Shown here: positions 25,314-32,653 of the stretch, one piece after another
Position numbering within the stretch: the first letter of the stretch is position 1
Layout of the letters: the number at the start of each line of letters is the position of its first letter
Source: CBDIHP01 sp965279195
GTDB taxonomy: Bacteria; Planctomycetota; Planctomycetia; Isosphaerales; Isosphaeraceae
DNA: 64,000 nt
Direction of reading: 5' to 3'
Assembly: GCA_965279195.1 (NCBI GenBank)
Contig: CBDIHP010000048.1
Location: 372,001-436,000 of the forward strand
Translations under genes and position numbers: made by a program
The notes under the pieces: generated by a model
Database searches by the model: none
Seen by the model: only the letters and a program-made list of their open reading frames with translations
Told to the model about the DNA's origin: nothing

Positions 25314-25888
25314 TAATCGAAGAACCGGCCGACGCGTGCGTGGAATCCTTCGAGGTCGCCGGGGAGCGAGAGTTCGTCCGTCGCCTGCAAGATCCGCACG
25401 GGTTCGTCCTGGCGGTAGAGCTGGGCGGAGGCGGTGGCGACGTCGAGCACGACGACGGTCGAGACGCCGCAGTTCAGGAACTCGACGGCCCTGGCGAACT
25501 CGTCGGCCCAGCGGGTCTCGGTGGTACGGACGTCGACCACCAGCTCGGGCGGGATCTCGAGGAAGCCGGTCGACGGCAGGCGCCCGCCGGGCATGCGCCC
25601 GGGGGGGTAATAGGCGATGTCGGCGCCCCGGACGGTGTCGGGGTCGAGGACGGTGAGGATGCCGACGTCGTTACAGAGGAGCAGGCCGTTGCGCCTGGCC
25701 TCGACGAACAGGCGGAGCAGGAAGTAGGCCTGCCCGCAGACCTGCCCCTGCCGGGGCGTCGCCGGGGCCCGCTCCACGACGAGGCCCCGGATCAACTCGT
25801 CCCGGCGGCGCCGCTCGGGGCGTCGGGAGAAATCCTGCGCGCGGATGCGTCGCTCGATGAAGGCGGACGACATGACGGTCTCCGGCAT
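25313..25888 (-). CDS. Uma2-family (DUF820) protein with altered catalytic motif
   Basis: 191 residues, clearly a paralogue of 23628-24188 (shared NPDTVRG/DPDTVRG, YY/FYP, PELVV, FLNCGVSTVVVLD/YLGCGVSTVVVLD, and VGRFF ending). The ExK of the nuclease core is replaced by DVR in PELVVDVRTTETRW, and N-terminal residues are more basic (RRPERRRRDEL). This suggests weakened or lost nuclease activity, though the fold is retained. The stop codon TAG straddles the IS boundary: its G is the last base of the IS and TA is the target duplication; the pre-insertion stop would also have been TAG. Start may be 25888 or the in-frame ATG at 25873. Confidence 0.83.
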   Translation of the reverse strand: MPETVMSSAFIERRIRAQDFSRRPERRRRDELIRGLVVERAPATPRQGQVCGQAYFLLRLFVEARRNGLLLCNDVGILTVLDPDTVRGADIAYYPPGRMPGGRLPSTGFLEIPPELVVDVRTTETRWADEFARAVEFLNCGVSTVVVLDVATASAQLYRQDEPVRILQATDELSLPGDLEGFHARVGRFFD

Positions 25889-25966
25889 GGCGGTCGAGGC
25901 GGGGACGATCGGGGGCGGGGCCGAGGCCGCCGGCCCGCCCCGCCGACCCTCAGCCCCTGGGCCCGG

Positions 25967-26419
25967 TCACTTCTTCCGCTCGACGATGGCGATCGAGAAG
26001 GTGAATTCCTCGCAGCGGAAGGCGATCCGGGAGATCTCCATGCTGTCGAGGACGCGGAAGGCGTAGTCCTTGCCCTCGGTCACGGCGGGGAGCGAGAGAT
26101 TCGATGGCTCGGGCAGGAGCGACTTGTAGCCGCCGCCGACCATGTTGGCGACCTCGCCCATGGCGTCCTGGAGCATGTTGGGGTCGAGCTCGTCCTCGGG
26201 CATCCCGAACATGATCGAGGCGACCCGCTGGGCCATCTCGATCGGGCACTCGACCATGACCGCCCCGAGCCACGCGCCCGTGATCTGGACGCAGGCGGTC
26301 ATGGTGGTCTCGGAGGGGAGGTAGAGACCTTCCTCCAGGGGGCTGATCTCGATCCCCAGCATGGTGGACCAGATCGTCTCGACGGAGGGCTGAAGCGCTT
26401 GGATGGTCATGGTCGACAT
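25967..26419 (-). CDS. cheX: CheX-like chemotaxis phosphatase
   Basis: 150 residues with the CheC/CheX/FliY-type core: an alternating beta region (ACVQITGAWLGAVMVECP) and a helix containing DAMGEVANMVGGGYKS, where the conserved Glu and Asn three apart (ExxN) would dephosphorylate CheY-P. A single such helix fits CheX-like rather than CheC. The start overlaps the end of cheR by 13 nt, so it is translated with cheR, and it is the last gene of the cheY-cheB-cheR-cheX block. Cytoplasmic. Confidence 0.8.
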   Translation of the reverse strand: MSTMTIQALQPSVETIWSTMLGIEISPLEEGLYLPSETTMTACVQITGAWLGAVMVECPIEMAQRVASIMFGMPEDELDPNMLQDAMGEVANMVGGGYKSLLPEPSNLSLPAVTEGKDYAFRVLDSMEISRIAFRCEEFTFSIAIVERKK

Positions 26420-27348
26420 GGTGGGCCTCTTCGGTACCGAAGGCGTCCAGGGCGCCGGTTGATGGAGGTCGGGTCAATGCGGCAGCAGCGATTCGGCGGG
26501 GGCGCGCCGGCCCGGTGCCGATCCAGGGTCCGCGGCGTCGGCGAGTAGGCGCACGCGCGGTCCAGCCGGATGTAGTTGAGCGAGGGGCCCAGGGTGAGCG
26601 GGGTCTCCGCGCTGCCGAGCAGCAGGTAGCCGTCGGGCGCCAGACGCTGACGCACTCGCCCCAGCACCATCTGCTTGGTGGCCGGCGTGAAGTACATCAG
26701 GACGTTCCGGACCAGGATCAGGTCGAACTGCTCGTGGATCGACCACTCCCCCGCGAGGTTGAGCACCCGGCAGTCCAGGAGCTGGCTGAGTTCCGGCCGG
26801 GCGGTCCACTCCAGCCCGTTCCTCTCGAAGTACTTGACCAGCAGCGACGCCGGCAGCCCCTTGTTGATCTCCAGCTGGGAGAACTTCCCCTGTCGCGTCC
26901 TGGCCACCATCTCGGGCGAGATGTCGGTGGCCAGGATGTGAAGGTCCCAGCTTCGCAGTTCGGGGAAGTACTCCCGCAAAGTCATCGCCACGGTGTAGGG
27001 CTCCTGGCCGCTGGAGCAGGCGGCGCACCAGATCCTCAGGCGATTCGTCGACGACCGCCGCTCGATGAGCCGGGGCAGCAGGTCCAGCCGGAGCGATTCG
27101 AAGGCGTGGTGATCGCGGAAGAAGGAGGTCTCGTTCACGATCATCGCGTTGATGACGCGCTCGGCGTAGCGGTCCGGATGGGCCCGGACGTGCCGGAGCA
27201 GCTCGTGCACGTCCTTGAGCCCCTCCCGCTTGGCCAGGGCGCCTAGCCTCACGTCGACGAAGTAGTCCTTGTCGTCCTCGAGGAGGATCGCGGTCCGCTC
27301 CAGCAGGAAGAGCTTGATGAAGTCGAAGTCGACGCGGCTCAGGGCCAT
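26407..27348 (-). CDS. cheR: Chemotaxis protein methyltransferase CheR
   Basis: 313 residues. An N-terminal helical domain (FDFIKLFLLERTAILLEDDK, DRYAERVINAMIVNETSFFRD) precedes the SAM-binding domain with RIWCAACSSGQEPYTVAM, HILATDISPEM, LVRNVLMYFTPATK and a glycine-rich GYLLLGSAE. CheR methylates glutamates on chemoreceptors using S-adenosylmethionine and works against CheB. All motifs are intact. The last 40 residues are a basic, Pro/Arg-rich extension with low similarity that overlaps the cheX start. The upstream cheB ends 68 bp before the start. Confidence 0.94.
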   Translation of the reverse strand: MALSRVDFDFIKLFLLERTAILLEDDKDYFVDVRLGALAKREGLKDVHELLRHVRAHPDRYAERVINAMIVNETSFFRDHHAFESLRLDLLPRLIERRSSTNRLRIWCAACSSGQEPYTVAMTLREYFPELRSWDLHILATDISPEMVARTRQGKFSQLEINKGLPASLLVKYFERNGLEWTARPELSQLLDCRVLNLAGEWSIHEQFDLILVRNVLMYFTPATKQMVLGRVRQRLAPDGYLLLGSAETPLTLGPSLNYIRLDRACAYSPTPRTLDRHRAGAPPPNRCCRIDPTSINRRPGRLRYRRGPPCRP

Positions 27349-27416
27349 GGCATGGATCCCTCAAGGGGGGACGGGGCGCGTCGCCGCGCGGGTCGGTCCG
27401 ATGGGGCCCGGTCGGT

Positions 27417-28541
27417 TCAGGCCGGGCGAATGGCGGCGGACCGTGGCCGCGACGCCCGGGTCCGGGCCACGATGGCCGAGGCCAGCGAGTCGAGCGGCAG
27501 GACCCGCTCGGCGAGCCCGGCGTTGGCCACGTATCCGGGCATCCCCCAGACGACGCTCGACGCCTCGTCCTGGGCGAGGATCACCCCGCCGCGCTCGCGG
27601 ATGGCGGTGCTCCCCTTGAGCCCGTCCTGGCCCATGCCGGTCATCACGACCCCGAGGACCGACGGCCCGTAGGCGTCGGCCGCGGTACGGAACAGGACGT
27701 CGGCGGCGGGGCGGCAGGAATTCTCCTGGGGGCCCTGGTTCAGCTCGACCTGGAGTTCCCCCAGGCGTCGGGCGACGGCGATGTGGAAGTCCCCCGGGCG
27801 CGATCCTCGCCTGGCCGGCCCGGATGGGCTCGCCGTGGGAGGCCTCGCGGATCTCCAGCGGCGACCTCGCGTCGAGACGCTCGGCGAGCAGGCCGGTGAA
27901 CACCGGGGGCATGTGCTGGACGATCAGCACGGGCGCACCGAGGTCCGCCGGCAGGGCCGAGATGACCTGGGTCAGGGCGTTGGGGCCCCCCGTCGACGCC
28001 GCGATCACGATCAGCTCGGCACCCCTCGACGTGCCCCCGGCCGGGAACCCCCGGGGGGGGAGCCGGGATCGGCCGCGCGGGTCGGGTCGGGGGCGTTGCC
28101 GGTTCCGGCCGGTTCGGCCGGCGGCAGAACAGCTTGATCTTGGCCACCAGGCTCTCCCAGACCCCCGCGTTCAGTTCGCCGGGGACCGGGTTCGCCGAGG
28201 GCTTGGTCACATAGTCGCTCGCCCCGAGGGAGAGGCGCATCGAGCGTGGCGGCCGCGCCCCGTCGGGTCAGCGAGCTGAACATGATCACGGGCAGCCTGG
28301 GATACTCCCGGCGGATCTCGACCAGGGTCTCGAGGCCGCCGAGTTCGGGCATCTCGACGTCGAGGATCACCAGATCGGGCTCCGCCTGCACGATCCTCTG
28401 GAGCCCCTGCCGGCCGTTGCTGGCCGTCGCCACGACCTTGATCTCGGGGTCGGCGTCGAGCGTGGTCGAGACCAGCCTCCGCACGACCACGGAGTCGTCG
28501 ATGATCATGACTCGGATCGGATTCGCACTCGGCCCTGTCAT
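27417..28541 (-). pseudogene. cheB: cheB, receiver plus methylesterase, interrupted by three single-base frameshifts
   Basis: Read across three frames the product is a complete CheB. The receiver begins at ATG 28541 (AGGAGG upstream; VMIIDDSVVVRR, phospho-Asp in LVILDVEMPE, then SSLTRRGAAATLDA). The linker and methylesterase follow with IAASTGGPNAL, LIVQHMPPVFT and MTGMGQDGLKG (the Ser, His and Asp). Breaks fall at about 28233-28235 (extra G), 28010-28060 (next to a run of eight G) and 27791-27795 (one C too many). Each is in or beside a homopolymer. CheB demethylates receptors after phosphorylation by CheA. The frameshifts may be true decay or sequencing error; neighbouring cheR, cheX and cheY are intact, which favours error or very recent loss. 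Confidence 0.88.
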
Positions 28542-28709
28542 GGACCCGCCTCCTGTCTCGTTGCCCGCGACCCCCGCGATGGGGGCATCCACGCCGCGAC
28601 GCCCCGGAACGGGTCGGCGCCCGGCGCGCCGCCGTCGTCGTGCCCAGAACTGCTTGTTAAGGATCCGCCCGCCCCGCCGGCGGGTCGCGCCGGCCGGCCG
28701 CTCTCGCGG

Positions 28710-29087
28710 TCAGCCGCAGGACATCGGGAGCCCGAGGTGGCCCAGCTTTTCGGCCAGGATCTCGGCCGTGAACGGCTTCATCACGTACTCGTTGGCGCCG
28801 CTGGCCAGCGCCTCGCTCATCCGCCCGACCTCGGTCTCGGTCGTGACCATCACCACCGGCACGTTCCCCAGGTCGGGGCGGGCCCGCAGCGCCTTCACGA
28901 ACTCCAGGCCGTTCATCTCCGGCATGTTCCAGTCGACGAGGATGACCTCGGGCGCGGCGTTCTGTTCGAGGTGCCGCAGCCCCTCGCCGCCGTGGCCGGC
29001 CTCGTCGACCTCGAAGTTCAGCTTCTTGAGGGTCTGCTTCAGGATGCTCCGCATGGCGCGGGAATCGTCGATCACGAGGGCTCTCAT
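28710..29087 (-). CDS. cheY: CheY-like single-domain response regulator
   Basis: 125 residues, one receiver domain: acidic pair in ALVIDDSRAMRS, phospho-Asp in VILVDWNMPEMNG, Thr in VVMVTTETE and Lys in YVMKPFTAEILAEKL. It has no output domain, as in CheY, which carries the phosphate signal from CheA to the flagellar switch or another target. First gene of the chemotaxis block; a 168-bp gap separates it from cheB. Start 29087 is preferred, with GAGGAG about 10 nt upstream; an ATG six codons further up exists. Confidence 0.9.
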   Translation of the reverse strand: MRALVIDDSRAMRSILKQTLKKLNFEVDEAGHGGEGLRHLEQNAAPEVILVDWNMPEMNGLEFVKALRARPDLGNVPVVMVTTETEVGRMSEALASGANEYVMKPFTAEILAEKLGHLGLPMSCG

Positions 29088-29375
29088 GGAAGTCTGTCTC
29101 CTCATCCCCGGCTGGGCTGTTCGCGACTCCGGATGATCTGTCGCCTCGGCCGCCCAATGAATCCTAGGTCACGTTTGCCGACCCGTCGCTCGCCGTTCTC
29201 ACTTCGATGCCGGTTTCCCCGCGCGGCTGCTTTCGATCAACAAGCGGACCGATTCCCGCGAAATCCGGTTGCCAAGCCGCCACATGCGAACTAGATTCCC
29301 GCTCAGCGTCCCCCGAACGCCCCTCCCGACCCGTATCGCCTCGCCGTCCCCGCATGGACGCGGAGGAGCCCCGCC

Positions 29376-30398
29376 GTGCCGATCGCCTTCGACTGCCCCG
29401 GCTGCCGCAAGTCCTACACGGTCGAGGATGCGCTCGCCGGCCAGAAGGCGCGCTGCAAGCACTGCGGCCGGGAGTTCCGGATCCCCGGCGAGCCCCCGAT
29501 CAAGGTCGTCCCGATCGTCGACGTCGACACCCCGCCACCGACCCCGGCACCCGCGCCGGTGCGTGCCGCCTCGCCGCCCCCGCAGGCCCCGACGACCCCG
29601 AGTCCGGAACGCCGGCCCGCCCCGCCGCTGCCTCGGCTCGGCCGCGAGGAGCCCCCGGCGTCGCCGCTGCCCTCCGACTCGCCGATCCTGGCCATCGACA
29701 CCTCCTCGACCGCCCGCGAGGCCGAGGTGCGAGAAGGGCGACCCGGCCCCGACCCGGCCGCCCGCGCACGCGTCGTCTACCTCGCCCTGGGGGGCACTGC
29801 GGCGCTGATCGTGGTCGTCGGCGTTCTCGTCACGAGTCTCGGCGGCCCGGCGGTCGGCCCCGAGGATGACACCGAGGCCGCCTCCGTCGATCCCCCGGCC
29901 TCGGCTGGGGAACCGCCCCCGCCGGCGGTCGCCCCGAAGCCGGTCGCCGGCCCGAGGCTGACGCTCTCCAGCGGCCGCGTCCGGCGCGACGGCGTGACGC
30001 TCCGATTCTCCGCCGTCTGCCGGGGCAATCCGGGCCCGAAAGTTCCGGACAATGTGGTCTGGGTCATCCAGACCACGAAGGCGACGGTGCGGATCCCGAT
30101 CGAGATCCCCCCGCCCGGCGAGGAACGCCCGCTCGACCACCTTGCACCCCCGGATGGGCTCCACCCCGACGACCCCGGCCCGTTCCTCTCCTACCTCGCC
30201 ACGCTGGCCGACGGCGACGCCCTCGTGCCCGTGTCGAACTCACTCCCCCTTCGGCCCGAAGCCTCCCCGGGGGCGACCCCGGAACCCGAGGAAACCTCCC
30301 CTCCCGCCGCGAACGATCGCAAGCCAAAGAACCCCTTCGCCCCGCCGACTGGCCCCAGGCCGCCATTCCGGCCCGGCAAGCCAGGCACTCCGTTCTGA
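29376..30398 (+). CDS. Zinc-ribbon, single-pass membrane protein with Pro-rich linker
   Basis: 340 residues, GTG start with GGAGGAG upstream. Residues 1-35 form an MJ0042-type zinc ribbon (FDCPGCRKSY and RCKHCGREF, four Cys). A proline-rich, disordered linker (about 45-130) leads to one membrane span (YLALGGTAALIVVVGVLVTS). The extracytoplasmic part is Pro/Glu-rich with a small beta-like domain around LTLSSGRVRRDGVTLRFSAVC, and the tail is again Pro-rich. This layout recurs in planctomycetes without known function. Divergent from cheY across a 288-bp spacer in which I see no clear promoter. Confidence 0.72.
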   Translation: MPIAFDCPGCRKSYTVEDALAGQKARCKHCGREFRIPGEPPIKVVPIVDVDTPPPTPAPAPVRAASPPPQAPTTPSPERRPAPPLPRLGREEPPASPLPSDSPILAIDTSSTAREAEVREGRPGPDPAARARVVYLALGGTAALIVVVGVLVTSLGGPAVGPEDDTEAASVDPPASAGEPPPPAVAPKPVAGPRLTLSSGRVRRDGVTLRFSAVCRGNPGPKVPDNVVWVIQTTKATVRIPIEIPPPGEERPLDHLAPPDGLHPDDPGPFLSYLATLADGDALVPVSNSLPLRPEASPGATPEPEETSPPAANDRKPKNPFAPPTGPRPPFRPGKPGTPF

Positions 30399-30593
30399 CG
30401 GTCGGGGAACGTCTTGAAATGGTCGAGGCCAGTGGCACACGGACTGGCTCCCAACTGGCGCGTCACCGAGCCCTGGCGGGCCATGCCGGTTGGGGCCGCC
30501 GGATTCCGCGCGCTCGGTTCCGATCGACGCCACGCTCTCCTCTGTGGAGGCCCCGGGGCGACCTCCGATCACATCCAGGAGGAGGGGAAGACG

Positions 30594-31271
30594 ATGAAGA
30601 TCCGCAGCGTGTTGGGGACGGTCGGTCTGATGTCGTTGATCAGTCTGTCGCTCGCGGCCGAGGTCCGGGCCCAGGGGCCTCGCGGCGGCGGCGGTGGTGG
30701 GGGCAGGGGCGGGTTCGGTCAGGCGCAAGGGGGCGCATTCTCGACCGGAACCTCGTCGGCCAGCGCCGGGGCGATGGGGGGGCAGATGTGCCAGGGGGGC
30801 TCCATGTCATCCATGAACGGCATGTCCGCGATGGGCGTGAACGGCATGGGCATGGGCACGAACATGAATGCCATGACCAACGGCATGTCCTCGGTCAATG
30901 GGATGAACATGTCCCTGGGGTACAGCAGCCCCTACGGCTACAACGGGCTCAACGGCATGAATGCCATGAGCAATATGAATAACATGAACACCGCGAACGC
31001 GTATGCCGAGGCCTACGCCAGCGGCTTCAACAGCGGCTTCGCGAACGGCTACCACAACGCGAACACGTCGGGCACCAAGACCGTCAACGCCGCGTCGCAG
31101 AACGCCGCCAACGTGAATGCGAACGCGATGGCTTCGCAGAACTCCGTCACCCCGACCTCTCGCGCCACCACCGCGTCCAGCCGGGCCCGGGCCCGCGCGA
31201 GGGCCAAGGCCAAGAGCAGCGGTTCCTCGACCACAAGTTCGGCCACCCGCACGGCCTCGAACGGCGATTGA
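30594..31271 (+). CDS. Exported Met/Asn/Gly-rich low-complexity protein
   Basis: 225 residues from ATG 30594 (AGGAGGAGGGGAAG upstream). Signal peptide about 1-27 (ending AAEVRAQ). Then a Gly-rich stretch, and residues about 65-135 are imperfect MNGM/MSAM/MNxM repeats with more than 20 methionines and many Asn. An Asn/Ala-rich stretch follows (about 135-185), and the C-terminus is a basic Ala/Arg/Lys then Ser/Thr-rich tail. Met-rich secreted segments can bind copper(I) or silver, but no His/Cys metal motif is seen, so this is speculation. No homologue is recognised. The sequence reads as coding: third-position GC is high and the signal peptide is clear. Confidence 0.72.
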   Translation: MKIRSVLGTVGLMSLISLSLAAEVRAQGPRGGGGGGGRGGFGQAQGGAFSTGTSSASAGAMGGQMCQGGSMSSMNGMSAMGVNGMGMGTNMNAMTNGMSSVNGMNMSLGYSSPYGYNGLNGMNAMSNMNNMNTANAYAEAYASGFNSGFANGYHNANTSGTKTVNAASQNAANVNANAMASQNSVTPTSRATTASSRARARARAKAKSSGSSTTSSATRTASNGD

Positions 31272-31341
31272 CCGCAACCCTCGTGGCCGGGGGCTCGGAA
31301 GGCCGAGCCTCCGGCCAAAATCGATGATGGGATTTTCAGAC

Positions 31342-32421
31342 TTACATGGACTGCAAGTTCTGGGCGAGGCGTTCGAGGGTCGATTCCCAGTCGAGGGGGC
31401 GGTCGGCGGGGAGTCGGAGGATCTCGACGGCGAATCGCCTGGCGGTGACCTGGGCGCGGGCGTCGAGGTAGTCCACCGGGGACTTGCCGTCGACCCGGGC
31501 GATCAGGCAGCCGGCGGCGTGGCGGATCGAGCGGCGGATCCGGGTCGGGTCGGACTGGGCGTCGCGGGCCTCGTGGTGGTAGGCGTGCCAGGCCGAGCGG
31601 GTCAGGTTCCAGAACACCGTGGGATCCGTCCCCTGCCTCGCGGCGCGGAGGGACTTGGCCAGCAAGTGCGAGTGGAAGAACCCCAGGTCGAACGCCGGGT
31701 CGCCCGCGTGCGAGGTCTCGAAATCGACGGCGGTCAGGCCGTCCCCCTCGCGGTGCACCAGGAGGTTCTTGGGGCTGAAGTCGGCGTGGACGAAGGTCTT
31801 GATGGTCGGCTTCAGCGACTCCTCGCCGAGCGATTCGAGCGCCAGGGCGACCTCGGGATGCGACCGCGCGGCGACCCGGTAGAAGGGGTCGATGCGGAGC
31901 TGGTCGAAGACCTCCAGGTCGCCGAGCGCCCCGCCGGGCTGGAGCGCCGGGTGGGTCTTCGCATCGAGCCGGCTGTGCATCCGGCCGAGCAGGGCGCCGG
32001 CCTTCGAGGCGACGCCGGTGTCGGCCTTGCCGTCGAGCAGTTGCGCCTTCCAGACGGCGGCGTCCTCGGGGGCGGAGGTCATCGCGAAGAGGAAATTCTC
32101 GCGGTCCGAGAAGACGACGCGGGGGACGGCCCCCTCGGGCAACACGCCGCCGAGGGCTTCGAGGGCCGCGATCTCGGCGTAGATCCGGTCGACCCGGCTG
32201 AGCCACTCCATCGCCACGCGGAGCTTCGGCCTCGACTGCTTCACGACCAGCGGCGCGAAGGTCCCTCCGCGTCCCGGCGTGGGCTCGACCCGGATCACCA
32301 CGTTGGAGACGCCCCAGCCGAGCGTCTTCGCCCGGACTCCCCCGCTCTCGGCGGCCTCGGAGGGGATCACTCCCCGCTCGGCCAGGTATGCGACGACGTT
32401 GCTCTCGACGATCTCGACCAT
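31342..32421 (-). CDS. Aminoglycoside-phosphotransferase-family kinase
   Basis: 359 residues with the APH/choline-kinase fold. N-lobe: GWGVSNVVIRV and FAPLVVKQSRPKL (ATP-binding Lys). C-lobe: FVHADFSPKNLLVH (catalytic HxDxxxxN) and LTAVDFETSHAGDPAFDLG (metal-binding DFE). The fold phosphorylates small molecules such as sugars, choline, methylthioribose or antibiotics; overall appearance and length (around 360) leave methylthioribose- or homoserine-kinase-like roles open, but no neighbour clarifies. I do not read it as a resistance gene. Cytoplasmic. Confidence 0.85.
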   Translation of the reverse strand: MVEIVESNVVAYLAERGVIPSEAAESGGVRAKTLGWGVSNVVIRVEPTPGRGGTFAPLVVKQSRPKLRVAMEWLSRVDRIYAEIAALEALGGVLPEGAVPRVVFSDRENFLFAMTSAPEDAAVWKAQLLDGKADTGVASKAGALLGRMHSRLDAKTHPALQPGGALGDLEVFDQLRIDPFYRVAARSHPEVALALESLGEESLKPTIKTFVHADFSPKNLLVHREGDGLTAVDFETSHAGDPAFDLGFFHSHLLAKSLRAARQGTDPTVFWNLTRSAWHAYHHEARDAQSDPTRIRRSIRHAAGCLIARVDGKSPVDYLDARAQVTARRFAVEILRLPADRPLDWESTLERLAQNLQSM

Positions 32422-32653
32422 CAGCGATTCATTCCGGACGGTCCTCAGCCTGGGGCGGGTGGGAGAGGAGAGGCTGGCCAGCCCAGGCCGGCCTGGCGCG
32501 TCCCAAGGTTACCCTCCCGTCGGATATGCGCCCAGAAGGCGGGCGTTGCCCGTCCTGGGAGCGGCGGGCTGGGACGGACGGCAAGCCCCGATCGTCGCGC
32601 GGGGGCGCGGCGATCGGGGCGGCGTGGGATCCAGTCTCATGCGGTCCCGGCGA

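Noticed and set aside
27361..28592. Three separate small chemotaxis genes instead of one broken cheB
   Set aside because: Each fragment carries consecutive parts of one CheB with no internal start signals; they join precisely if one base is removed at each homopolymer.
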